Assembly: GCF_021491915.1 (NCBI RefSeq)
Contig: NZ_CP090836.1
Coordinates: 657,001 to 721,000 of the forward strand
DNA length: 64,000 nucleotides
Origin: Paracoccus everestensis
Lineage (GTDB): Bacteria > Pseudomonadota > Alphaproteobacteria > Rhodobacterales > Rhodobacteraceae
Direction: 5' to 3'
In this document: positions 26,542 through 36,556 of the stretch, piece by piece
Layout of the letters: every line of letters starts with the position of its first letter
How positions within the stretch are numbered: position 1 is the first letter of the stretch
The notes under the pieces: model-generated
Told to the model about the DNA's origin: nothing
Seen by the model: only the letters and a program-made list of their open reading frames with translations
The model's database searches: none
Position numbers and translations under genes: made by a program

Positions 26542-27210
26542 ATGAAAGCCGTTGTCATCACCTTTCCCGGATCGAACTGCGACCGAGACCTGGCCATGGC
26601 TTTGGAACAGGCAGGCGCCCAAGTGACGCGCGTCTGGCACAAGGACGACGCCTTGCCCGACGGCACCGATCTGGTGGGCGTGCCGGGCGGCTTTTCCTTT
26701 GGGGATTACCTGCGTTGCGGCGCGATCGCCGCGCATTCGCCGATTGCGGGGGCGCTGCGGCGCCATGCCGAACGGGGCGGTTTCATGCTGGGGATCTGCA
26801 ACGGCTTTCAGGTCCTGACCGAACTGGGCCTGCTGCCTGGCGCCCTGATGCGCAACACCGGGCTGACATTCCTGTGCAAGCCCGCGGTTCTGAATGTCGT
26901 GACAACCGACAGCGCCTTCACCGCCGGCTATGACAAGGGTCAGCGGATCGGCATCCCGGTCGCCCATCACGACGGCAATTACCAGATCACCCCCGACGGA
27001 CTGGCCCGGTTGCAGGACGGGGACCGCATCGCCTTTACCTATGCCCCCGCGATGAACGGGTCGGTCGGCGACATTGCAGGCATCTTGTCGGAAAACCGCC
27101 GCGTGCTGGGCATGATGCCGCATCCCGAACGCGCAGCCGATCCGGCGCTTGGCGGCACTGATGGGGCGGCGCTGTTCCGCTGTTTGGTTGACGGGACTGT
27201 CAACGCCTGA
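26542..27210 (+). CDS. purQ: Phosphoribosylformylglycinamidine synthase subunit PurQ
   Basis: PurQ is the glutaminase that feeds ammonia to PurL/PurS in purine synthesis. The 222-residue class I amidotransferase has FPGSNCDRD, VPGGFSFGDYLRCGA, nucleophile Cys86 in LGICNGFQVL, and the His-Glu of MMPHPERA. The ATG at 26542 follows ACAGGAG. PurL and PurS are not adjacent, so the subunits are encoded apart or outside the window. Confidence 0.95.
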   Translation: MKAVVITFPGSNCDRDLAMALEQAGAQVTRVWHKDDALPDGTDLVGVPGGFSFGDYLRCGAIAAHSPIAGALRRHAERGGFMLGICNGFQVLTELGLLPGALMRNTGLTFLCKPAVLNVVTTDSAFTAGYDKGQRIGIPVAHHDGNYQITPDGLARLQDGDRIAFTYAPAMNGSVGDIAGILSENRRVLGMMPHPERAADPALGGTDGAALFRCLVDGTVNA

Positions 27211-27249
27211 CTTGAGCATGACGGCTTCTCCGCCTAGAGTGCGGCAGTT

Positions 27250-29064
27250 GTGCAACAGGACCGGGCTTCACAGGTGATCGAGGACAGGGACAGCGTCAGC
27301 GCGTCAGAGCGTTCGCGGCCGCGGCTGACCCAACCCGGCAATCCGTGGTGGCTGCGCCTTGCCGTCGCGCTGATCTTCATGCTGGCGATCGTTTCGATCT
27401 GGACGACGAATGCCTGGCTGACCACGCGTTTTTCCGAAAACACCCGCGTCCGGTCCGAACTGCGGCTGGCGCTTTACACCGGCAACCTGTTGTCGGAATT
27501 GCAGCGCACGGCGGTGGTGCCGCTGCTGCTGGCACGCGATCCGGCCTTGATCGGGTCACTGAACAGCAACGATTTTTCCACCACCTCGGCCCGGCTGATC
27601 GCGGCGCAAAAGGAAATCGGCGCGGCCTCGATCCGGCTTCTGGATGCGTCGGGGCGCACAGTGGGGGCGACCGACCGATATCAGCTTGGCAGCAACAACG
27701 TGCTGTCGCCCTTTTACGTCGAGGCGCTGCGGTCGCGCGACACGGTCTTTACCTTCGCCAACCAGGGCAGCGGAGGATACGAATTCACCTATTCCCGCGC
27801 GGTGGTCGCCGACGGCAGGACGCTGGGGGTGATCGTCGTGGGCGCGGACCTGTCGCGGCTGGAACGGTCCTGGGCGGGCATTTCAGACGCCGTGGCCGTG
27901 ACCGACAGCGAAGGCCGCATCATCCTGGCGACCGAACCGCGCTGGCGTGGGTTGACCATGCCCGAGGCCCTGGCGGTGCGCGACGCGCCATCCGCCATCC
28001 AGCGGGCCTTTCAGGTCACGGCCGACTGGACCGCGCTTCCCATCGACGCCTATGTCCAGGGCCGCGCCGTCATGCAGGCCGAGGCGCGCATCCCCTTTCG
28101 CGGCTGGCGCATGATCAGCTTTACCACCTATGCATCCGTCCGCGAACAGGTGAACGCGGTCCTGGCGCTGGAGATCATGGGATTCGCCATCCTGCTGGCC
28201 GGGACATTCTATGCCCTGTCGCGCCGGGCACGCAGCCAGTCGGTCGCCTATATGCGCGAATCCGCAGACCTGCGGGCGCTGAACATGCGCCTGACCCGCG
28301 AAATCGCCGAACGAGAGCGGATGCAAAAGGAACTGCGGGTCGCCGAACAGACCGTGCAGCAAAGTTCCAAGCTGGCCGCCTTGGGCGAGATGTCTGCGGG
28401 CGTCAGCCACGAACTCAACCAGCCGCTGGCCGCGATGAAGACCTATCTGGCGGGCGCGCGGTTGCTGCTGCAGCGCGGCCGGGCCGAGGAGGCGCTGTCC
28501 AGTTTCCAGCGGATCGACGATCTGATCGAACGGATGGGCGCGATCACCCGGCAGCTCAAATCCTATGCCCGCAAGGGGGGCGAGGCGGTGGAACCCGTGG
28601 ACCTGCGCGCTGCCGTCAGCAGCGCCCTGACCATGATGGAGCCGCAGTTGCGCGGCCGCACCATCCGCGTGACCCGCAACCTGCCGCGCCGCCCGGTCAT
28701 GGTGATGGCCGACCGCATCCGGCTGGAGCAGGTGATCATCAACCTGTTGCGAAACGCGGTGGACGCCGTGCGAGAGCGTCGCGATGCCCGGATCGAGATC
28801 ACGGTGGAAACCGGCGCCCATGCCCATGTGCTGGTGCGCGACAACGGGCCGGGCATCGCCGATCTGGAAAAGCTGTTCGAGCCGTTCTGGACCACCAAGA
28901 AACCGGGCGAGGGGACGGGGCTGGGCCTTGCCATCTCGTCCAGCATCGTGGCCGATTTCGGCGGCCGCCTGACTGCCCATAACGAAGACGAGGGCGCCGT
29001 GTTTGCCGTCGAACTGCCCCTGCTGAAGCAGCGGCAGGGCACGCAGCCGCTGGCCGCCGAATGA
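27250..29064 (+). CDS. dctB: Sensor histidine kinase, DctB-type
   Basis: DctB senses C4-dicarboxylates from the periplasm. The 604 residues show a membrane segment at about 34-54, a periplasmic double-PAS/Cache-like region (about 60-300), a second membrane segment near 308-330, a coiled-coil linker, and the kinase core. Phospho-acceptor His387 lies in GVSHELNQPLAAM; NLLRNAVDAV (N box), DNGPGI (G1), FEPFWTTK (F) and GTGLGLAIS (G2) follow. The start is GTG at 27250, 40 bases after purQ. Its partner dctD begins 22 bases after the stop. No dicarboxylate transporter gene is in view, so the ligand is inferred. Confidence 0.87.
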   Translation: MQQDRASQVIEDRDSVSASERSRPRLTQPGNPWWLRLAVALIFMLAIVSIWTTNAWLTTRFSENTRVRSELRLALYTGNLLSELQRTAVVPLLLARDPALIGSLNSNDFSTTSARLIAAQKEIGAASIRLLDASGRTVGATDRYQLGSNNVLSPFYVEALRSRDTVFTFANQGSGGYEFTYSRAVVADGRTLGVIVVGADLSRLERSWAGISDAVAVTDSEGRIILATEPRWRGLTMPEALAVRDAPSAIQRAFQVTADWTALPIDAYVQGRAVMQAEARIPFRGWRMISFTTYASVREQVNAVLALEIMGFAILLAGTFYALSRRARSQSVAYMRESADLRALNMRLTREIAERERMQKELRVAEQTVQQSSKLAALGEMSAGVSHELNQPLAAMKTYLAGARLLLQRGRAEEALSSFQRIDDLIERMGAITRQLKSYARKGGEAVEPVDLRAAVSSALTMMEPQLRGRTIRVTRNLPRRPVMVMADRIRLEQVIINLLRNAVDAVRERRDARIEITVETGAHAHVLVRDNGPGIADLEKLFEPFWTTKKPGEGTGLGLAISSSIVADFGGRLTAHNEDEGAVFAVELPLLKQRQGTQPLAAE

Positions 29065-29086
29065 ATGTTCGAGAGAGGAACACACA

Positions 29087-30412
29087 ATGTCCCGCAAATT
29101 GAAGATTGCGATTGTCGATGATGAACCAGACATGCGGGAATCCATCAGCCAGTGGCTGGTGCTGTCCGGGTTCGAGACCGAAACCTATCCCAGTGCGGAA
29201 GATGCGCTGAAGGTCATCGGGTCCGACTGGCCCGGCATCGTGGTCTCGGATATCCGGATGCCCGGCATGGATGGGATCGCCTTTCTCAAGCGCCTGATGG
29301 GGCTGGATTCCGGCCTGCCCGTGATCCTGATCACCGGCCATGGCGACGTGCCCATGGCGGTCGAGGCGATGCGGATCGGCGCCATGGACTTCATGGAAAA
29401 GCCCTTCAATCCCGACAAGATGACCGCGCTTGCCAAGAAGGCCACGCAGATGCGGCGCATGACGCTGGACAACCGCGCGCTGCGCCGCGACCTGTCGGAA
29501 GGCCAGCAGGTGATGTCCAAGCTCATCGGCACCAGCCCGGTGATGGAACGCCTGCGCGAGGATATCCTGGATCTGGGCCAGGCCGACGGCCATGTGCTGA
29601 TCGACGGCGAAACGGGCACCGGCAAGACGCTGGTGGCCCATGCCCTGCACGCGGTCGGCCCCCGCGCGTCGCGCAAGTTCGTGCCCGTGTCCTGCGCCGC
29701 CTACAGCGACGAGGCGCTGTCGGCCCGCCTGTTCGGCCCGCTGGAGGACGGCATCCCCGCGGTCGAGGAGGCGCGCGGCGGCACCCTGTGCCTGGAGGAT
29801 ATCGAGGCGCTGTCCGAATCGCTGCAAGCGCGCCTGCTGGCCTTTATCAGCGAAGGCGGCAGCCCGGCCGAAACCCGCATCATCGCCATTTCCAATGCCC
29901 GGGGCGAGGGCCGCAAGGCCGAGGATTCGCTGCGCCCCGACCTGTTCTATCGCCTGTCCGCGCTGAAGATCACCCTGCCGCCGCTGCGCGCGCGGGGCGA
30001 GGACATCCTGTCGCTGTTCACCCGCATGACCGAGCAGTTCTCCGAGGAATACGGCTGCGAGCCGCCGCAGGTTTCGGCGCAGGAAGCCGCGCAGCTTTTG
30101 CAGGCCCCCTGGCCCGGCAATATCCGTCAGTTGATCAACGTGGCCGAACGCGCCGTGCTGCAGAACCGGCGCGGGTCGGGATCCATCGCCTCGCTTCTGA
30201 TGGCGGACGGGGACGACAACCAGCAGGCCACCACGACCGAGGGCAAGCCGCTCAAGGAATATGTCGAAAGCTTTGAGAAGATGCTGATTGACAACACCAT
30301 GCGCCGCCACAAGGGCAGCATTTCCGGGGTCATGGACGAATTGTGCCTGCCGCGCCGGACGTTGAACGAGAAGATGGCCAAATACGGCCTGCAGCGCGGC
30401 GACTATCTTTGA
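29087..30412 (+). CDS. dctD: DctD-type response regulator lacking the GAFTGA loop
   Basis: The 441-residue protein has a receiver domain with phospho-acceptor Asp55 (SDIRMPGMD), an AAA+ domain with Walker A GETGTGKT at 174-181, and a C-terminal Fis-type helix-turn-helix (ISGVMDELCLPRRTLNEKM). Between LFG (215-217) and GGTL (231-234) only 13 residues remain, where sigma-54 activators have about 21 including GAFTGA; that motif is missing. Walker B reads CLEDIE instead of the usual FLDEIE. It therefore cannot contact sigma-54 in the usual way and may work on another RNA polymerase form, as proposed for the R. capsulatus NtrC. It is co-transcribed with dctB. Confidence 0.87.
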   Translation: MSRKLKIAIVDDEPDMRESISQWLVLSGFETETYPSAEDALKVIGSDWPGIVVSDIRMPGMDGIAFLKRLMGLDSGLPVILITGHGDVPMAVEAMRIGAMDFMEKPFNPDKMTALAKKATQMRRMTLDNRALRRDLSEGQQVMSKLIGTSPVMERLREDILDLGQADGHVLIDGETGTGKTLVAHALHAVGPRASRKFVPVSCAAYSDEALSARLFGPLEDGIPAVEEARGGTLCLEDIEALSESLQARLLAFISEGGSPAETRIIAISNARGEGRKAEDSLRPDLFYRLSALKITLPPLRARGEDILSLFTRMTEQFSEEYGCEPPQVSAQEAAQLLQAPWPGNIRQLINVAERAVLQNRRGSGSIASLLMADGDDNQQATTTEGKPLKEYVESFEKMLIDNTMRRHKGSISGVMDELCLPRRTLNEKMAKYGLQRGDYL

Positions 30413-30418
30413 ATGTAA

Positions 30419-30445
30419 CAGGGGGCGGATTTCTCCGCCCCCCTG
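30419..30445 (+). terminator. Possible terminator after dctD
   Basis: Long G/C stem CAGGGGGCGGA with TCCGCCCC.CTG around a TTTC loop, 7 bases after the stop. The following T-run is poor (TGTAGCATT), so termination may be partial. Confidence 0.5.
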
Positions 30446-30541
30446 TAGCATTACGGGCCATTACAAAAACAGAAACCGAAATACTCGGCCCAATATTTCC
30501 GATCCAAAGGATGACCGGTCAGGTCAGCAAGCTTGTCACCT

Positions 30542-30736
30542 TTACACGCAAGCGCAGTCGTCCACTGGGTCCGTCGCCGGACCTGCGGGGACTTCGCCGC
30601 CACACACCAAATCGGACCTGCCGTCCTGCTTCGTCAATGCCGCACCCTGCACAAGGCTGCGTTCGGAAAGGCTGGAGCCACCGGATGAACGCAACACGGT
30701 GTCGGGATATTCGGTTGCATATTCCAACATCGACAT
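30542..30736 (-). CDS. Possible small protein of unknown origin
   Basis: A 64-residue open frame beginning MSMLEYATEYPDTVLRSSGG and ending VDDCACV. Its composition looks more protein-like than the other frames here, and the frame stays open upstream of the ATG for about 22 codons without another standard start. It could be a small gene or the remnant of a longer one. A weak GGAAA lies before the ATG. No family is recognised. Confidence 0.25.
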   Translation of the reverse strand: MSMLEYATEYPDTVLRSSGGSSLSERSLVQGAALTKQDGRSDLVCGGEVPAGPATDPVDDCACV

Positions 30737-30846
30737 CGCGATTTCCGGTCCCTGGTCCAGATCTTTTCCTGTTGCAGTCCAATCGTTGACTGCCCGATCA
30801 ATTTACTCGTGCGTCATCCATGGCTCAACCTGTCCATTTGGTCAGT

Positions 30847-30860
30847 TAAGCATATGCTTA
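30847..30860. promoter_or_regulatory. 14-base perfect palindrome in the metZ upstream region
   Basis: TAAGCATATGCTTA, in an AT-rich stretch about 175 bases before the metZ start. It could be an operator near the metZ promoter. Confidence 0.3.
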
Positions 30861-30874
30861 TTGATATACATCTG

Positions 30875-31019
30875 ATTTTCCAAGAAAATTGCACGGCCTG
30901 CAAATATGGATGGACAAAATGGCGTCTTCACTCGCTGCACTTGCATCGGGCGATGCCGGCACGTCCGGGGCATGGCCCTTGCGCCGCAAGCCCGTGGACG
31001 CTAACCCGCTGGCGTCAGC
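30875..31019 (+). promoter_or_regulatory. Hairpin-rich leader upstream of metZ (candidate)
   Basis: Consecutive short perfect hairpins can be drawn: 30875-30889, 30889-30903, 30943-30956, 30956-30968, 30968-30978, 30978-30990 and 30997-31016. Stems are 4-6 bp, so chance is a real explanation in GC-rich DNA. It does not fit the SAM-II or SAM/SAH consensus as I know them. Confidence 0.25.
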
Positions 31020-31032
31020 ACAGGGGCATTTC

Positions 31033-32220
31033 ATGAGCGACAGTTCCGCCAAGGCACCTCACCCGCGCACGCAGGCCGTCCATCACGGCATCCGCCGCAG
31101 CCAGTATGGCGAGATGGCCGAGGCGATCTTCCTGACGCAGGGCTTCGTCTATGACAGCGCCGAACAGGCCGAGGCGCGCTTCAAGGGCACCGGCCCGGAC
31201 GAATTCATCTATGCCCGCTATGGCAACCCCACCAGCCGTATGTTCGAGGATCGCATCGCCGCCCTGGAAGGGACCGAGGATGCCTTTGCCACGGCCAGCG
31301 GCATGGCCGCGGTCAACGGCGCGCTGTTTTCCATGTGCAAGCCCGGCGATCACATCGTTGCGGCCCGCGCGCTGTTCGGATCCTGCCTTTATGTCCTTGA
31401 TCTGCTGGCCCGTTTCGGGGTCGAGGTCACCTATGTGGACGGCACCGACCTGGACCAGTGGCGCGCGGCCCTGCGCCCCGGCACCAGGGCGGCCTTCTTC
31501 GAGACCATGTCGAACCCCACGCTGGAGGTGATCGACATCGCCGCCGTCGCCGATCTGGCGCACAAGGTCGGCGCCTTGGTTGTCGCCGACAATGTCTTTG
31601 CCACCCCGGTCTTTTCCCGTGCCGCCGATCTGGGCGCCGATGTGATCGTCTACTCCGCGACCAAGCATATCGACGGGGGCGGGCGCGCGCTTGCGGGCGT
31701 GATCTGCGGCACCCGCCAGTTCGTGCGAGAGGTGGCCGAGCCCTACCTGAAGCATACCGGCGGCGCGATCAGCCCGTTTCACAGCTGGATCATGCTGAAC
31801 GGACTGACGACGATGGATCTGCGCGTCCGTGCCCAAGCCGACAGCGCCCTGGCAATCGCCCAGGCGCTGCAAGGCCATCCGGCCCTGTCGCGCGTGATCT
31901 ATCCGGGCCTGGCCAACCATCCCCAGCACGATTTGGCGATGCGCCAGATGGGGTCGGGCGGCACCATGATCGCCTTCGAGGTCGCGGGCGGCAAGGACGC
32001 GGCCTTCGCCGTGCTGAACCGGCTGGGGATCGTCAGCATTTCCAATAACCTGGGCGATGCGAAATCCATTGTGACTCATCCCGCGACCACCACCCATCAG
32101 CGCCTGTCCGAGGATGACCGTGCCTATCTAGGCATCACGCCCGGTCTGCTGCGGCTGTCCGTCGGGTTGGAAGATGCGCAGGATCTGATCGACGACCTGC
32201 ACCAGGCCCTTGGCGCATAA
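31033..32220 (+). CDS. metZ: O-succinylhomoserine sulfhydrylase
   Basis: MetZ makes homocysteine from O-succinylhomoserine and sulfide in methionine synthesis. The 395-residue PLP enzyme of the Cys/Met family shows YARYGNPT, ASGMAAVNGALFSM, ETMSNPTLEVIDI, VVADNVFATP, and the Schiff-base lysine in VYSATKHIDGGGRAL. The C terminus has THPATTTHQRLS and RLSVGLED. The frame is open upstream in phase to 30889, but family similarity begins at MSDSSAKAPHPRTQAVHHG. The metZ name (over metB/metC) rests on the overall pattern and alphaproteobacterial usage. Confidence 0.88.
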   Translation: MSDSSAKAPHPRTQAVHHGIRRSQYGEMAEAIFLTQGFVYDSAEQAEARFKGTGPDEFIYARYGNPTSRMFEDRIAALEGTEDAFATASGMAAVNGALFSMCKPGDHIVAARALFGSCLYVLDLLARFGVEVTYVDGTDLDQWRAALRPGTRAAFFETMSNPTLEVIDIAAVADLAHKVGALVVADNVFATPVFSRAADLGADVIVYSATKHIDGGGRALAGVICGTRQFVREVAEPYLKHTGGAISPFHSWIMLNGLTTMDLRVRAQADSALAIAQALQGHPALSRVIYPGLANHPQHDLAMRQMGSGGTMIAFEVAGGKDAAFAVLNRLGIVSISNNLGDAKSIVTHPATTTHQRLSEDDRAYLGITPGLLRLSVGLEDAQDLIDDLHQALGA

Positions 32221-32319
32221 GGGCTGGTCGGCCCCGTTGGCCCGAATGCCGGATTAACGCTTTGGAATCCGCGCCCGAACCCCCATATTATGGCGCGATC
32301 CCGCAACAAGGATGCCCAC

Positions 32320-33278
<959 letters not shown>

Positions 33279-33282
<4 letters not shown>

Positions 33283-35606
33283 TAGGCTGCAGACCCGGTG
33301 CCTTCGGGCAGCGCGCCATAGGGCAGCCAGATCGTCTTGGTCTGTGTGGCGTGGCGCAGGAAGACCTCTCCCTGCACCTGCGGGCCGGTCCAGTCCCGAT
33401 GCGCGGGCGCCCAGACGGGCTTGAGGTTGCCGCCTGCTGCCCGTTCCACCGCCGCCAGATCGCCGCCGACCATCCACATCGCCGCCACCTCGTCATGCGC
33501 GGCCAGAACCTTGGCCAGATCGTCGCGTGGACCGGTGACGATGTTGACCACGCCCCCCGGCAGATCCGAGGTGTCGAAGACTTGATACAGATCCGTCACC
33601 GCTAGCGGATCGTCGGGCGCGGCAAGGGCGATGACGCGGTTGCCCATCGCGATGGCGGGCATGACCAGCGACATGAACGCCGCCAAGGGCTGACTGTTGG
33701 GGCAGGCAATGCCCATCACGCCGAAGGGTTCGTTGACGATGTTCAGCAGGTGGCCGGGCTTGGCCTGCACAGTCGCACCGTCGAACTTGTCGGCCCAGGC
33801 GGCATAGTGGAAGGCGCGGTCGATGGCGGCTTCGACCTCGGACCGGCTGGTGCGGGCGGCGAATTCATCGGCGCGGGCAGACAGGTTCTCGGCGATGTAA
33901 TACAGCACCTGCGCGCGGGCATGGCCGCCCATGGCCGCCCATTTGCCCCCCTTGGCGGCGGCCTCGACCGCGTTGCGGATGTCCTTGCGGCTGCCCAGGG
34001 GCGCAAGGCCGCCCGGCACGGCATAGCTTGCGCCGCCGTCGGGCCGCTTTTGCGCGCCGCCTATATACAGCTTGGCCGTGCGGTCCAGACCTGAGGCATG
34101 GCCCATCCCAGAGGTCGCGGCGACCGGGACTGCGGGGGCCGGTTCGTCCGCCATATCGACCGGCGGCTCGGTCAGGTAGTCCCCCATCCCCACGCGCCCA
34201 CCCTCGCGGCCAAAGCCGCTTTCGCGATAGCCGCCAAAGGGGGCGGCGGCGTCGAACAGGTTGGCGCAGTTGATCCAGACCACGCCCGCCTTCACCTTGG
34301 CCGCGATATCCGTCGCCACTGCGGCGCTTTCCGACCAGATCGAGGCGGCGAGGCCATAGCGCGTGTTGTTGGCCAGTTCGACCGCCTCATCCGCCGTGCG
34401 GAAGGTGGACAGCGTGGCGATAGGGCCAAAGATCTCCTGCTCGAAGCCCGGATTGGCAGGGCTGATGTTGCGCAGATAGCCCGGCGCGATGAAGCAGCCG
34501 TCCTGCGCCGCGCCGCCGACCAGTTCGGCACCCGCGTCAGTTGCCGCGCGGCAGATCGACAGGATGCGGTCTTTCTGAATGGGATCCACGATGGCGCCCA
34601 CGTCGGTGGACTTGTCCAGGGGCGATCCGACCCGCAGCCGCGCCATGCGGGCCGACAGCAGGGACTCGAACCGATCTGCCACCCCCTCGGCCACAAGGAT
34701 CCGCGATCCCGCGCAGCAGACTTGGCCGCCGTTGAACCAGATCGAATCTACCACGCCTTCCACCGCCGCATCCAGGTCGGCGTCGGGCATGACCACGAAG
34801 GGCGACTTGCCGCCCAACTCCAGCGTCAGCCGCTTTCCCGTCCCGGCAAGCTGGCCCGCAATGGCGCGCCCCACATCGGTCGAGCCGGTGAAGGCGATCT
34901 TGTCCACATCCGCCGCGACAAGGGCCGCGCCGGTGTCGCCGTCGCCGGTGACGATGTTGACGACGCCGGCGGGCAGGCCGATTTCCTGGCAGATCTCGGC
35001 AAAGGCAAGCGCGGTCAGGGGCGTGTATTCGGCAGGCTTCAGCACCACCGTATTGCCCGCCGCAAGGGCTGGGGCGATCTTCCAGGCCAGCATCAGCAGC
35101 GGAAAGTTCCAGGGGATGATCTGCCCGCAGACGCCGATTGGCCGATGCCCCGGAAAGGCGCTGTCGCGCAGTTCCGCCCAACCCACGTGGTGGTAAAAGT
35201 GCCGCGCGACCAGCGGCACGTCGATGTCGCGCGATTCCCGGATCGGCTTGCCGTTATCCAGCGTCTCCAGCACCGACAGGAAGCGTTCGCGTTTCTGCAC
35301 ATGGCGGGCAAGGGCGTAAAGATAGCGCGCCCGCTGCGTCCCGGTCAGCGCCGCCCAGCCGGGCTGTGCCTGCCGCGCCGCCGCAACCGCCGCCGCCACG
35401 TCATCCGCCGTGCCCTGCGTCGCCTGTGCCAGAACCTCGACCGTCGCCGGATCGCGGCTGTTGAACAACTGGCCCGGTTCGGTGAAGCTGCCACCGATGA
35501 AATGGCCGAATGCGCCGCGCCGCGCCAGCCAGTCGCGCACGGCGCTGCTGTCCTCGACCGAGGGGCCGTATTCCATCGTTTCCATCAATTCGCTCACGCT
35601 GGTCAT
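33279..35606 (-). CDS. Double aldehyde dehydrogenase, ALDH16 type
   Basis: The 775 residues hold a complete ALDH (about 1-490) joined to a second, incomplete ALDH-like domain (about 510-775). The first has IIPWNFPLLML, FTGSTDVGRAIAG, the catalytic Glu region LELGGKSP, and nucleophile Cys297 in GGQVCCAG. The second repeats the cofactor-domain pattern (NEPFGVMGIACPNSQPL, GGVVNIVTGPRDD) but has no cysteine site. This is the architecture of bacterial ALDH16. It starts 9 bases after the deoC stop with GAGG upstream. With deoC it could oxidise acetaldehyde. The frame upstream of 35606 overlaps deoC and is not part of the gene. Confidence 0.9.
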
Positions 35607-35614
35607 GCGAAACC

Positions 35615-36556
35615 TCAGGCAATCGCTTGGCGGTAACCGGCGGCATAGCGGCCCGTCACATGGTAGCTGATCTGGCGCTCGATATCGCCCAGAAGGCTGC
35701 TGGCGCCGATGCGGAACAGGTCGGGGCGCAGCCAGTCGCGGCCCAGTTCCTCGGCCATCAGCACCTGCCAGTTCAGCGCATCCTTGGCGGTGCGCAACCC
35801 GCCTGCGGGCTTGAAGCCCACGACATGGCCGGTCTGGTCGCGATAGTCGCGGATCGCGCGGCACATCACCAGGCTGACGGGCAGGGTGGCGTTCACCCCC
35901 TCCTTGCCGGTCGAGGTCTTGATCCAGTCCGCCCCCGCCTGCATCGCGACATGGCTGGCACGCGCCACATTCTCCAGCGATTTCAGGTCGCCCGTGGCCA
36001 AGATCGCCTTCATCTTCGCGTCCCCGCAAGCCTCGCGCATGGCGCGAAGCTCGTCGTAAAGCGCCGGCCATTCGCCGCGCAGCACATGGGCGCGGGTGAT
36101 GACGATGTCGATCTCGTCCGCGCCATGCTCGACCGCATAAAGGATCTCGGCCAGCCGCAGGTTCAGGGGCATCAGCCCTGCAGGAAAGCCGGTGGCGACG
36201 CTGGCGACCGGGATGTGGGAATTGCCAAGCGCGCGCTTGGCAGGCGCCACCATCGTGGGATAGACGCAGACCGCGCCCGTGGTCAGGCCGGTGACGCCCA
36301 TGGCATCAAGCAGGTCGGGTGCGATGGGCTGGCGCGCCTTGGCGCAAAGCCGCGCCACCCGGTCGGGCGTGTCGTCGCCCGCTAGCGTCGTCAGGTCGAT
36401 GCAGCGCACCGCGTTCAGCAGCCATGCCGCCTGGTGGTCCTTCTTCAGGCTGCGCCGGGCGGGCAGGCTGGCCGCACGGCGTTCGACGGCGGGGGTATTG
36501 ATGCGGATGTCCGCAAACCCGTCGGTGCGCAGGGCGGTGCCGGGGTTTCGGGTCAT
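35615..36556 (-). CDS. deoC: Deoxyribose-phosphate aldolase
   Basis: Splits 2-deoxyribose-5-phosphate into acetaldehyde and glyceraldehyde-3-phosphate. The 313-residue class I aldolase shows CIDLTTLAGDDT, the acidic EIDIVI, the Schiff-base lysine in DWIKTSTGKEG and the second lysine in VGFKPAGGLRT. The length suits the longer DeoC subgroup. It overlaps the DUF1523 gene by 4 bases (ATGA) upstream and is followed directly by the ALDH16 gene, suggesting joint expression. Confidence 0.94.
   Translation of the reverse strand: MTRNPGTALRTDGFADIRINTPAVERRAASLPARRSLKKDHQAAWLLNAVRCIDLTTLAGDDTPDRVARLCAKARQPIAPDLLDAMGVTGLTTGAVCVYPTMVAPAKRALGNSHIPVASVATGFPAGLMPLNLRLAEILYAVEHGADEIDIVITRAHVLRGEWPALYDELRAMREACGDAKMKAILATGDLKSLENVARASHVAMQAGADWIKTSTGKEGVNATLPVSLVMCRAIRDYRDQTGHVVGFKPAGGLRTAKDALNWQVLMAEELGRDWLRPDLFRIGASSLLGDIERQISYHVTGRYAAGYRQAIA

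Larger units (their letters stand above)
30413..31032. other. 620-base region between dctD and metZ
   Basis: The region holds a hairpin after dctD (30419-30445), a possible small minus-strand gene (30542-30736), an AT-rich stretch from about 30800 with a 14-base palindrome, and a leader with many short hairpins before metZ. Base composition is lower in G+C than the flanking genes. No known RNA family could be recognised. Confidence 0.6.

Noticed and set aside
30840-31032. SAM-II or SAM/SAH riboswitch before metZ
   Set aside because: The conserved cores and pseudoknot partners I know for these classes are not found; only generic hairpins are visible.
35607-36071. N-terminal extension of the ALDH16 gene to 36071
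   Set aside because: It would run through deoC in another frame; the start at 35606 has a ribosome site and begins the conserved region.
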